Below, one piece after another: positions 1 to 7,058 of a DNA stretch of 17,025 nt. A model generated the notes under the pieces. The model made no database searches, was not told where the DNA came from, and worked only from the letters and a program-made list of their open reading frames with translations. Both the position numbers and the translations under genes were made by a program. The stretch is from DATLAN01 sp035527455 (GTDB taxonomy: Bacteria; Planctomycetota; Planctomycetia; Pirellulales; Thermoguttaceae): positions 1 through 17,025 of the forward strand of contig DATLAN010000462.1 in the NCBI GenBank assembly GCA_035527455.1. The letters run 5' to 3'. How positions within the stretch are numbered: the stretch's first letter is position 1; every line of letters starts with the position of its first letter.

Positions 1-239
1 CGTGTCGCGGCGATGAAGCGATCGAGGTTGTTCAGCGCCATGTCCGGATCGGCACAACGGGGCAGGTGCTGCTGAAGCTGCCCGCAAATCACGGCCAGCA
101 AATCAATCGTCAATCCGAAATCGGCCATCCGCACCAGGTTGGCGTGCGCCCGCTTCAGATCGACCACCCTCAGCCCGCGAAGCCAATCGGCCGCGGCGTT
201 GGGGTCGTCGAGATACTGACGAAGGATAGTGGGGTCCAT
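1..239 (-). CDS. glnE: Glutamine synthetase adenylyltransferase/deadenylylase, N-terminal fragment (runs off left edge)
   Basis: Reading leftwards from the ATG at 239, an open frame runs to the window edge and gives 79 codons starting MDPTILRQYLDDP. It ends in the stretch CADPDMALNNLDRFIAAT. The DPDMALNNLDRF segment and the preceding LLAVICGQLQQHLPR are what I recognise as the start of planctomycete GlnE proteins. The family adenylylates glutamine synthetase to switch it off and removes the AMP to switch it on, following cellular nitrogen status; it is cytoplasmic. The nucleotidyltransferase catalytic residues lie outside the window. A GGAG sits about 5 bases before the ATG. The frame stays open further upstream, including a GTG 27 bases earlier, so a slightly longer N-terminus is possible. 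Identity rests on recognition of about 79 residues. Confidence 0.8.
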   Translation of the reverse strand, partial: MDPTILRQYLDDPNAAADWLRGLRVVDLKRAHANLVRMADFGLTIDLLAVICGQLQQHLPRCADPDMALNNLDRFIAAT

Positions 240-314
240 GAACTCCAGCCGCTGGCGGCTTGGCACCGATGCCGATTTTCCCTTTTTCGGGTGCAGGCGC
301 GTCTCTACGTGATT

Positions 315-332
315 GGTCCTGCAAAAAGGACC
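315..332. repeat. Short perfect hairpin
   Basis: GGTCCT (315-320) pairs with AGGACC (327-332) around a 6-base loop, GCAAAA. It lies between glnE and the small ORF at 363. No T-run follows on either strand, so I do not call it an intrinsic terminator. Its role is unknown. Confidence 0.4.
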
Positions 333-362
333 CCATTGTTGATATTCGAGAAGGAGTCCGAA

Positions 363-527
363 ATGGCCACGAAGAGAATCGTGCAGTCTGTGGTCGAGGA
401 AGTCAAGAGCGTTTTGGCGAAAGCGGAGGGAGCGCTCCCGGGAGAAGTCGAGAACCCCGCAGTCAAAGAACCAGCAGCGCGACGCCGACGACCGAGAGTA
501 CGGCCCCCCCGACGGCGCGAAGACTGA
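363..527 (+). CDS. Possible small basic protein (54 aa), function unknown
   Basis: An ATG at 363 is preceded by AAGGAG (351-356) at a good 6-base spacing, among the better ribosome-binding sites in the window. The 54-residue product starts MATKRIVQSVVEEVKSVLAK, which would form an amphipathic helix, and ends in a very basic Arg/Pro tail (about residues 37-54). The last 65 bases overlap the 3' end of the EamA gene in antisense. The Arg/Pro tail therefore may simply be the complement of that conserved coding sequence, and codon choice there is constrained by the other strand. I do not recognise a family. It could be a genuine small DNA- or RNA-binding peptide, a truncated gene remnant, or chance. 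The longer in-frame extension back to 66 lies antisense to glnE and is rejected. Confidence 0.3.
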   Translation: MATKRIVQSVVEEVKSVLAKAEGALPGEVENPAVKEPAARRRRPRVRPPRRRED

Positions 528-1365
528 CTTTTTCGCGGTAGAGGATCACCACGAACGGCAGGATCCAGACGGGCGTCGTGCTGATGATCGTCGCCGCCAC
601 GCCCGCGTGGCAGTGACGCAACGCGATCATCAGTAAGACCACGCCCAGGAAAGGGCCCACGAACGATCCGAACGTGATGATCGCCATGGTCCGGCCGCGC
701 CGGGTGGCCGTGATGATGGCCCTCCAGCGTCGAATCAGCGAAATCGACACGATATACCCGACCATGGCGCCGAGCACGCGGATGAACGTGGCGGCCGCGG
801 CGTCGTAATCGCCGATCCCTTCCTTGGCGATCACCATGCCCAGCGCCTGTCCCGCCGCCGCGAGAACTCCCAAAACGACGCCCTGCCGCAGACGCCGCCG
901 GTCGTGCGCCGCATGGCGTCCGTTGGGCCGCTCCAGGACGACCCACGTCACGCCCGAGAGGGTCACCATCATCGCCAGCCCGTCCTTCACCCCGAGGCCG
1001 TCCCCCAGCCAAACCCACGAGATCACCGCGGTCATCGGCGGCGTGAGGGCTTGCAGCAGCAGAGTCAGACGGGGACCGATCACCAAAAGGGCCTTGAACA
1101 GGCAGACGTCGGCCAGAAAGAAACCCACGAAACCGGAAACACCCATCAGCAGCCAGGTCTCGGCCGTCGCGTCGGTCGGCAGGCAGAGTCCCCGGAACAC
1201 CTGCCCGTATGCCAACAGGAACACACTGGTGATCGCCAGCCGAATGAAACTGACGGCCAAGGCCCCGATGTGCTTGCCGCTGGTGGTCCAAGCCAGTGCA
1301 GAGAGCGTCCACAACAGGGCGGTCCCCATTGCCGCCAACTCGCCTGCGTGTATCAAAGCCGTCAT
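463..1365 (-). CDS. EamA/DMT-family membrane transporter
   Basis: This 300-residue protein is almost entirely hydrophobic segments, as expected for the 10-helix drug/metabolite transporter superfamily with two EamA halves. The first half includes GMTALLW-like helix 1 (about residues 9-28), IGALAVSFIRLAITSVFLLAYG (33-54) and LTLLLQALTPPMTAVISWVWLGD (100-122). The second half includes VLGVLAAAGQALGMVIAKEG (164-183), VAATIISTTPVWILPFVVILYREK (256-279) and a closing helix to residue 300. The conserved PxxxxxxSWVWLGD and TTPVWxxPFVVILYREK stretches at equivalent places in the two halves are typical. These carriers export or import small metabolites in the inner membrane; the substrate cannot be read from sequence. 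I chose the ATG at 1365 because the extra 36 residues from a GTG at 1473 are hydrophilic and unlike the family; an ATG at 1446 is another alternative. No clear ribosome-binding site decides the start. Confidence 0.85.
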   Translation of the reverse strand: MTALIHAGELAAMGTALLWTLSALAWTTSGKHIGALAVSFIRLAITSVFLLAYGQVFRGLCLPTDATAETWLLMGVSGFVGFFLADVCLFKALLVIGPRLTLLLQALTPPMTAVISWVWLGDGLGVKDGLAMMVTLSGVTWVVLERPNGRHAAHDRRRLRQGVVLGVLAAAGQALGMVIAKEGIGDYDAAAATFIRVLGAMVGYIVSISLIRRWRAIITATRRGRTMAIITFGSFVGPFLGVVLLMIALRHCHAGVAATIISTTPVWILPFVVILYREKVSLRAVGGAVLSVVGVALLVL

Positions 1366-1540
1366 CCCCGATGTGTTGTCTGGAAAAGGCGAAGCCACCC
1401 ATTCTGGCCACAACTTCGCCGATTGCAAGCCGTGTGGGTACTCCATTCCTGATATCCGTAACCTCTTTGGCACAGGGGGTCACCGCATTGCCTTGCATTC
1501 CGAGTCGCCGGCCTCCTTCTCTTCCTGTCCTCGGCGCCCT

Positions 1541-1570
1541 CTCTTCGTGTCCTTCGTGCCCTTCGTGGAT
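1541..1570. repeat. Short tandem repeat, 9-bp period (TTCGTGNCC x3)
   Basis: Three consecutive 9-mers, TTCGTGTCC, TTCGTGCCC and TTCGTGGAT, run from 1544 to 1570. Read on the minus strand this is the CACGAAGG-type array that I recognise from planctomycete intergenic DNA. No coding role is evident. Confidence 0.6.
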
Positions 1571-1938
1571 CGGACCCCATTTTTTCCCGTTTCGGCCGCC
1601 CGAAGACAACAATTGCCGCTCGACCTTGCCGCAGGGAGTTCCGCAAGTCGTTGTGGATGTTGTGGTTACGTTCACAAGCGCCGTTTCGGTCCCGGGCCCA
1701 AAACGCATTGTTTCCCGCTCCCTGCTTACGTGGCCGACGGCAACATGGCGGCCCATCTGTTCGTAACTTATTGCCCTTGAAGGGTTTAGATCACCTGCGC
1801 CCCTCTTGACATCGCCCGCTCGCTCGGGTCCATTGGGACTATTGTTGTCTCGCTGTAAACCATTTCGCCACAAGGCGTTAAAGCATTGTTGTCCGATTTT
1901 TGCAAATTTCGCGATTTCAGAAACAACAATGCCCGGAA

Positions 1939-2024
1939 GGGTGGCTGGGGCAAAGCGAAGCGGTGCCCCAGGACCCTCACGACCCTTTGCCTGGGGCTTC
2001 GCTGCGCTCAGCCACCAGCCACCC
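1939..2024. repeat. Palindrome-ended intergenic element (GGGTGGCTGG...CCAGCCACCC)
   Basis: Perfect 10-bp terminal inverted repeats, GGGTGGCTGG (1939-1948) and CCAGCCACCC (2015-2024), enclose 66 bp. Inside, CTGGGGCA (1945-1952) can pair with TGCCCCAG (1964-1971), giving a nested hairpin. Its outer GGGTGGC/GCCACCC ends are the same as those of the two palindromes at 6911-6986 and 7521-7597, which suggests one REP- or MITE-like family. Confidence 0.55.
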
Positions 2025-2038
2025 GGCCGATTCGACCT

Positions 2039-2061
2039 CCCCTCTCCCTCTGGGAGAGGGG
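2039..2061. repeat. Perfect 10-bp stem hairpin (CCCCTCTCCC-TCT-GGGAGAGGGG)
   Basis: CCCCTCTCCC (2039-2048) and GGGAGAGGGG (2052-2061) are exact complements around a TCT loop, followed by CAGGGGGTGAGGG. This matches a widespread REP-like intergenic sequence of high-GC bacteria, named here from memory. No T-tract follows, so a terminator role is doubtful. Confidence 0.6.
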
Positions 2062-2285
2062 CAGGGGGTGAGGGCATTTGGCTGGCCTCCTGAACACCGC
2101 GCACGTCCGCCCGCCGCTCGAATTATCAAAGAGCCGTCCGAAGAGAACTATACATCTATACACATACCCGATCCGCCCCCCGTTTTCAAGCCCGGATTTG
2201 GGCCACCCGGGACCTGCGCCGAAAAGCCGCGTTTCGCCTACTTTTCTACGGGATTTGTCACAGAAACCCTTCTCCGGCGTCTTGT

Positions 2286-2314
2286 TTGACAGAATCCGGC
2301 GTGGCTGCTATAGT
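2286..2314 (+). promoter_or_regulatory. Sigma70-type promoter for the secreted-protein gene
   Basis: TTGACA (2286-2291) and TATAGT (2309-2314) are separated by exactly 17 bases. The predicted start is near 2321, giving a 5' leader of about 155 bases before the ATG at 2478. It lies in the right orientation with no intervening gene. Confidence 0.7.
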
Positions 2315-2438
2315 GGGGGCCGTGTTGTTTTTCTTGGCGGAACCCGTGTTTCTGGCTACCACCCGTGGGGAGATTCTCAACTCATTGTGGGAATTCCGCT
2401 ATCGTGAGGTTTTCCCGTTCGTGAACCGTCATAGGTAG

Positions 2439-2455
2439 GGTGCGTGAAACGCACC
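2439..2455. repeat. Leader hairpin GGTGCGT-GAA-ACGCACC
   Basis: A perfect 7-bp stem with a 3-base loop sits in the predicted 5' leader, 10 bases before the GAGGAG ribosome-binding site (2466-2471). Similar GTAGGGTGCGT...ACGCACC sequences are common repeats in bacterial intergenic DNA. It could affect translation or mRNA stability, but nothing in the sequence proves a regulatory role. Confidence 0.45.
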
Positions 2456-2477
2456 ACGAATTTTCGAGGAGATCGCC

Positions 2478-5400
2478 ATGAGAGCCGGCAGTTCCCGCTG
2501 CTGTGATGGTCGTCTATCATTCCGTAATTCTCGCCTTGTCCGAGACCGGGAAAGTTCGTTCGCGCGTCCGCGCCCACTCCGGTTGGAAAAGCTTGAGTCA
2601 CGAGTGTTGCTCACTGGCGCTGATATCACGATTGGCACGACGGTTGTTGCGGAGGCGCCTGAACGTTTTGGTGCGAATATCGCGATGGCGGACTTCAACA
2701 ATTGGACTAGCGATCCATCCATGGAAGGACAAATCTTGCGGTTACGGGCTAAGGCCACGGGCGGCGGTACGGACTTCATTCTCAACGACGAAGGCGAAAG
2801 AACGTGGTATTGGGATACAATCAAGGACGGCTTCTTCGATGGGGCTGACGTACGTGTTTACCGAATAGTCGACGGCGACGTGCAACTGATCCGTACGGAC
2901 CGGGTGGAAGAGTACTTGGCCAGCGACCCGGCCCAAGGTGGGCGCGGCTTCCGCATCAATCTGGCCGGAACCGGTCAAGTGATTCAGCCAGGGGATCTCT
3001 ACCACTTGGACCTGTGGCTTTCGAACGCGCGGCTGGAGAGCGTTTCCGACCGTCTGCCATGGATCCAGACCTGGGACACGTGGGAGTTGATCGGCAACGG
3101 TTCCACCGAGCGTGACCCGTCTACTTCGGCACCTGAGAACGGTGGTCGCAGTAGCCTGAAAATCACCGCCGACGATGCCAGTGAAGTCAGCATCCGGCAG
3201 TATCGTTACGGCTCAGTCGAGAGTACGTACCGACAGTTCGAACCCGGCCGGACCTACCGCATGGAAGTATGGATGAAGCAAGAAGGCGTGCCGAGCGGAG
3301 AAGCGCGATTCTGGATGAACGGTGCCTACAGCGAAGTACAGCATACATTCACTAATGTCGATGAATCCTGGCAGAAGTATAGTTTTGAATTCAGCGGCCC
3401 AGACTATCCTACTGGTGGAGGAGTCCTTCAGAACATTCTCGGCTTTGACGGACCGGGCACCGTTTGGGTGGACAACCTCGTCATCTACGATCCGACCTAT
3501 CCACCGTTTGATGTCCACCCTGAAGTGGTCGACGCGTTACTTGACTTCAACCCTGGGCCTGTCCGTATCTGGAGCGGGCAGACGAACGGGAGTTGGGGCA
3601 CCACGCTCGACAACTGGACTGACCCAGAGAGCATTAATCAACTCACCTGGAGCCCAAACAACGGGAAGCGTCCAGCACCAGCATTCAAGTTACCCACTGC
3701 GCTACCGCTGATCGAGCAAGCCGGAGGAACGCCCTGGCTGATCGTCGGACCCTACATGAACGAGGCGGAGTGGCTTGGGCTCATGGAGTATCTCGCAGGG
3801 CCTGCTGGAACAACCTCTGGCGACAAACGTATTGCGCAGGGGCAGGTTAACCCTTGGACAGATGAGTTCGCGAAGATTCGTCTTGAACTGGGAAACGAGA
3901 CCTGGAACCCGCTCTTCTCTCCTTGGAATTACGAGAACGGCACGCAATACGGCCAGTTTGCCGAGTATTTCTACAGCATCGCGAAATCCAGTCCATACTA
4001 CCCCGCCGTTGCAGACAAGATTGAGTTCGTCCTCGGTGGTTGGGCAATCCAGACAAGCGGAAATGGCTACGGTGCTCGCGCCGCGAGCGAGAGCCCTTCC
4101 TCTTCGCTGGTCGGTATTGCCGGCTACATCGGAGGCTGGGAAGCAGGGTACAGTGTCGGCGGCGATGAAGTGACGGATGAAGGATTTCAGGCACAACTGC
4201 TGTTCGTGCCACAGGGCATCCAAGATTCCACCGACGAACACGCTATGACACGCGATGCCGTCGCCGGCGAGGATGTTGACTACGATCTTGCACTCTATGA
4301 GGGCGGACCCGGCTACGATTTGCCCGATCCCGGTTCGCCGTTCAATGAGGTGCAGGAAATCTACGGCAAGTCACTAGCTGCCGGTGTGACAAACTTGGAT
4401 TCGTATCTCTACCGTTCGTACCAGGATTTCGGCCCTCAGTGCTTCTTCCTCTTCCAGCCTGGCTACAACTGGTCGTCGCATTCCACACGTGCCCGCGGAT
4501 ACAATGCCCATCCGTCTTGGCTTTCGTTGCAGATGCGCAACCGCTATGCCTCGGGCGATATGGTGATCACCACGGCAACGGACGTGCCCACGATCGACTT
4601 GGAAGAGTCGCCGCATTACGATGCTCGTCCCAACACACCGCTGATTCAGACTTATGCCTTCCGCGACGGTGATAAGTACTCGATCTTCGTCCTCTCGCGC
4701 AGACTCGAAGGCAACACACCCGTGACCTTGCGACTGCCCTTTGAGTCCGCCGCTTCCACCACGCTTTACAGGCTTACGGGAGATCCACGGGCAAACAACA
4801 TCGACTCGCTGAATATCGACATTCAAGAAGAGGTGGCGGCCAACCCAACATCTTCGGATTACACATTCAGCATGCCTGCCGGGTCGGTCTACTTGTTCGT
4901 GTTTGAAGACACGACTCTAGTACCGCAACCGCAGGAGCCGACAGTGACGGTTAATCAACTACCGGGTCAGGCGGATCCGACCGCCTCGCCGATCGTGCAA
5001 TATCGAGTTTACTTCAACCAATCGGTCACCGGTTTTGAGGCCGATGATGTGGTGGTCGAGGGTACCGCCGGCGCGGCGACCGTAGAAGTCAATGAGGTTC
5101 CCGGCTCCGAGGGCACCACGTACACGGTCACGGTCCGCGATATGGAGCAAAGCGGCACCATAGTCGTCTCGATTCCGGCTGGCGCAGCCATCAACAGTGA
5201 AGGGTACGCCAACCTCGCGTCGACGGCCACCGACAATGTTGTCGAGTTCCAGGTTCCGTTACCGCGGAACGTCCTCCTATCGTACGACGGCTTCAGCGAA
5301 GATCCCAACGCCGGGCCTTATGCTCCGTTTCTCCATGGACTCGACACGGGGTTCGGTTGGTCCGACAGTTGGTATGCCCAGAATTTCAACCCCGATACTT

Positions 5401-6860
5401 ACGGGGATGGATACAAGCTGGATAATGCCAATCCGCTAGGCTACGCAAACCTCGCTACCACCGACGCCTATGCCGTTGGCGGCCGGGCTTACGAGACCAG
5501 TGGTCGACCACTCGACGTGGATGGAGCGTTTTCGTACTTCAAGCAATTCGGCAGCGACCCGGCGGTGGTCGGCCAGGGGGGGACCACCCTCTGGGCCAGC
5601 GTGCTGCTCCGCAAAGAAACCGATGACGATTCACCATTGTACGTCCGGGGTGTTGACGGTTACTGGGCCCAAATGGAATCCCACGGGCGTATCGCCATGG
5701 GTTACTTCGGCGCTTCGTCCAACTATGACGGACAACGGTACTGGTCCCTTCAGGTTCGCAACGCCGCGGACGACGGATTCGACGTCATCCGCTCCGAAGT
5801 GCCGATGACCGTTGGTGAAGCGGCTCTGCTGGTGATAAAGATGGAATTCGGCGCAAAAGATGTATTTTCCCTCTACGTTAACCCAACCGATCTTGCTGTC
5901 GATTCGGCTGGCCAACCCGACGCGACTTTCGCCACTTCCGGCAAGACCGATGTTGTCTTTCGCACACTTGGCTTTTATGGGGGGCGAGGTACAAGCCAAG
6001 GATCGATGGACGAGTTGCGGCTGGGAGACACATATGCCGCGGTGACACCAATCCCCGTGGTGCGCAGCCGACACATCTTCTACAACGACTCGGCATTCGA
6101 CGGAAACGACGGAAATGCGAATCCGCAGGACGACGATGCAATTGCCACCGACAAGACGGCCCTGCTCGCGCGAGAAACTGGCGCCTTCGCCAATTACACC
6201 AGCTATGAAAAGGGCATCAACGGCATTATGGTCGACATCGCCAACCCGGCGGGCACGCCGACGACTGCCGACTTTGAGTTCAAGGTCGGCAACGACAACA
6301 ACCCGGCCGGCTGGAGCGATGTCAGCGCCACACCTACCGTCGCCGTTCGCCCGGGTGAAGGCTTCAACGGCTCCGATCGGGTGACGATTGTCTGGGACGA
6401 CAACGTCATCGAGAACCAGTGGCTGCAAGTCACCGTGCTGGCCGCTAACCTGGGGCTGGCCAAAAACGACGTGTTCTACTTCGGCAACGCCGTGGGCGAG
6501 ACGGGTAACTCAGCGGCGGACGCGCGGGTGACCGTGGCCGATCTGCTGTTGACGCGGAATAACCCGCGGGGAATTCTGGAGCCGGCCGGGATCGATTGCC
6601 CGTATGATTTTAACCGCGACGGGCGCGTCAATGCGACCGACGTGCTGCTGGCTCGGAACAGCCAGACGGGTTTCGCCGACGCCTTGAAGCGGATCGACCC
6701 GTGGGGCGCGGCGGCGGCGGCGGAACCGGTCGCCGCGGCCGAGCCTTTGGCGTGGCTGGAGGAGTTCTTCGACGCAGAGGAAGGGCGGCCCCAGAGGAAG
6801 ACTCTCGATCGGGTCGTTTGCGAGTTGGCCGAATTGTCGGGCGCGGGTGATGGCTGGTAG
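2478..6860 (+). CDS. Secreted modular glycoside-hydrolase-like protein with LEPR-type sorting signal, CBM-like, Ig-like, lectin-like and dockerin-like modules
   Basis: This 1460-residue protein starts at an ATG 6 bases after GAGGAG. Modules in order: planctomycete LEPR-XLL-type sorting motif LEKLESRVLL (36-45); a glycosidase-like start, ERFGANIAMADFNNW (62-76); a CBM4_9-like module (about 196-338, ending VWVDNLVIYDP); a TIM-barrel-like segment (about 345-690) with IRLELGNETWN (467-477) and LALYEGGPGYD (604-614); a beta-rich closing domain (about 715-815); an Ig-like domain of Big_12 appearance (820-925); a lectin-like domain (about 932-1185); and a C-terminal region (about 1195-1345) followed by paired dockerin-like segments (ARVTVADLLLTRN at 1349-1361 and DFNRDGRVNATDVLLARN at 1377-1394). 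E474 (in GNE) and E608 (in YEGG) are plausible acid/base and nucleophile of a retaining clan GH-A-like enzyme; this is inference. It probably acts outside the cytoplasmic membrane on a polysaccharide. No classical hydrophobic signal peptide is visible before the LEPR motif. Confidence 0.75.
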   Translation: MRAGSSRCCDGRLSFRNSRLVRDRESSFARPRPLRLEKLESRVLLTGADITIGTTVVAEAPERFGANIAMADFNNWTSDPSMEGQILRLRAKATGGGTDFILNDEGERTWYWDTIKDGFFDGADVRVYRIVDGDVQLIRTDRVEEYLASDPAQGGRGFRINLAGTGQVIQPGDLYHLDLWLSNARLESVSDRLPWIQTWDTWELIGNGSTERDPSTSAPENGGRSSLKITADDASEVSIRQYRYGSVESTYRQFEPGRTYRMEVWMKQEGVPSGEARFWMNGAYSEVQHTFTNVDESWQKYSFEFSGPDYPTGGGVLQNILGFDGPGTVWVDNLVIYDPTYPPFDVHPEVVDALLDFNPGPVRIWSGQTNGSWGTTLDNWTDPESINQLTWSPNNGKRPAPAFKLPTALPLIEQAGGTPWLIVGPYMNEAEWLGLMEYLAGPAGTTSGDKRIAQGQVNPWTDEFAKIRLELGNETWNPLFSPWNYENGTQYGQFAEYFYSIAKSSPYYPAVADKIEFVLGGWAIQTSGNGYGARAASESPSSSLVGIAGYIGGWEAGYSVGGDEVTDEGFQAQLLFVPQGIQDSTDEHAMTRDAVAGEDVDYDLALYEGGPGYDLPDPGSPFNEVQEIYGKSLAAGVTNLDSYLYRSYQDFGPQCFFLFQPGYNWSSHSTRARGYNAHPSWLSLQMRNRYASGDMVITTATDVPTIDLEESPHYDARPNTPLIQTYAFRDGDKYSIFVLSRRLEGNTPVTLRLPFESAASTTLYRLTGDPRANNIDSLNIDIQEEVAANPTSSDYTFSMPAGSVYLFVFEDTTLVPQPQEPTVTVNQLPGQADPTASPIVQYRVYFNQSVTGFEADDVVVEGTAGAATVEVNEVPGSEGTTYTVTVRDMEQSGTIVVSIPAGAAINSEGYANLASTATDNVVEFQVPLPRNVLLSYDGFSEDPNAGPYAPFLHGLDTGFGWSDSWYAQNFNPDTYGDGYKLDNANPLGYANLATTDAYAVGGRAYETSGRPLDVDGAFSYFKQFGSDPAVVGQGGTTLWASVLLRKETDDDSPLYVRGVDGYWAQMESHGRIAMGYFGASSNYDGQRYWSLQVRNAADDGFDVIRSEVPMTVGEAALLVIKMEFGAKDVFSLYVNPTDLAVDSAGQPDATFATSGKTDVVFRTLGFYGGRGTSQGSMDELRLGDTYAAVTPIPVVRSRHIFYNDSAFDGNDGNANPQDDDAIATDKTALLARETGAFANYTSYEKGINGIMVDIANPAGTPTTADFEFKVGNDNNPAGWSDVSATPTVAVRPGEGFNGSDRVTIVWDDNVIENQWLQVTVLAANLGLAKNDVFYFGNAVGETGNSAADARVTVADLLLTRNNPRGILEPAGIDCPYDFNRDGRVNATDVLLARNSQTGFADALKRIDPWGAAAAAEPVAAAEPLAWLEEFFDAEEGRPQRKTLDRVVCELAELSGAGDGW

Positions 6861-6910
6861 CACGAAACGGTTTTTCGGCGGCTTGGCATCAAGTCGGGGA
6901 TGTCACGGTG

Positions 6911-6986
6911 GGGTGGCACGCCCTAAGGAACGAAGGGCGTGGTACGTCGGGAAAACACGCCCTTCGGTCCTCAGGGCGTGCCACCC
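6911..6986. repeat. Palindromic element, copy A (31-bp arms)
   Basis: The left arm starts GGGTGGCACGCCCTAAGG (6911) and the right arm ends GGGCGTGCCACCC (6986). The 31-bp arms match at 29 positions around a loop of about 14 bases. Each arm contains its own small inverted repeat (CACGCCCT/AGGGCGTG), so the element can fold as one long hairpin or two small ones. It is nearly identical to copy B at 7521-7597; the two flank the thioesterase gene. Confidence 0.8.
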
Positions 6987-6999
6987 TAGCGTGGAAAAA

Positions 7000-7058
7000 G
7001 GGGACAGGCACCGAGCCGGCAGCGCTTTCACGCCTCTTGCGGCTCGGAGCCAGTCCCC
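7000..7058. repeat. Near-palindrome overlapping the thioesterase stop region
   Basis: The 19-base arms at 7000-7018 and 7040-7058 (GGGGACAGGCACCGAGCCG against the complement of the second) match at 17 positions. Short A- and T-rich tracts flank them outside (GAAAAA and GTTTTC). The stop codon (7028-7030) is in the loop and the right arm is coding. It resembles a bidirectional terminator in layout, but it also matches a common planctomycete repeat, AAAAAGGGGACAGGCAC, known to me from memory. Confidence 0.6.

Larger units (their letters stand above)
1366..2477. other. Long intergenic region without a convincing gene
   Basis: About 1.1 kb separates the EamA gene from the large secreted-protein gene. 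Open frames here have low-complexity or shuffled-looking products and no family signature. It contains a 9-bp-period repeat (1541-1570), several copies of ATTGTTGTC or its complement (1605-1930), a GGGTGGCTGG-ended inverted repeat (1939-2024), a C/T-G/A hairpin (2039-2061), a strong promoter (2286-2314) and a 5' leader with a hairpin (2439-2455). The repeats and lack of coding signal suggest accumulated mobile palindromes rather than a decayed gene. Confidence 0.6.

Noticed and set aside
66..527. Long version (153 codons) of the small plus-strand ORF
   Set aside because: Its first part is antisense to the recognised glnE N-terminus. Only the part after the ATG at 363 has a ribosome-binding site.
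1806..1811. TTGACA as a promoter -35 box
   Set aside because: No acceptable -10 hexamer lies 16-18 bases downstream and no gene follows within several hundred bases.
2039..2061. Rho-independent terminator
   Set aside because: The stem is perfect but is not followed by a T-run on either strand and is not next to a gene end. It fits a REP-like repeat better.
305..2104. A 599-codon minus-strand open frame across the EamA gene
   Set aside because: It is a shadow of the EamA frame: the product is Arg/Gly-rich without membrane segments, and it extends through intergenic repeats. The EamA frame has a clear family signature.
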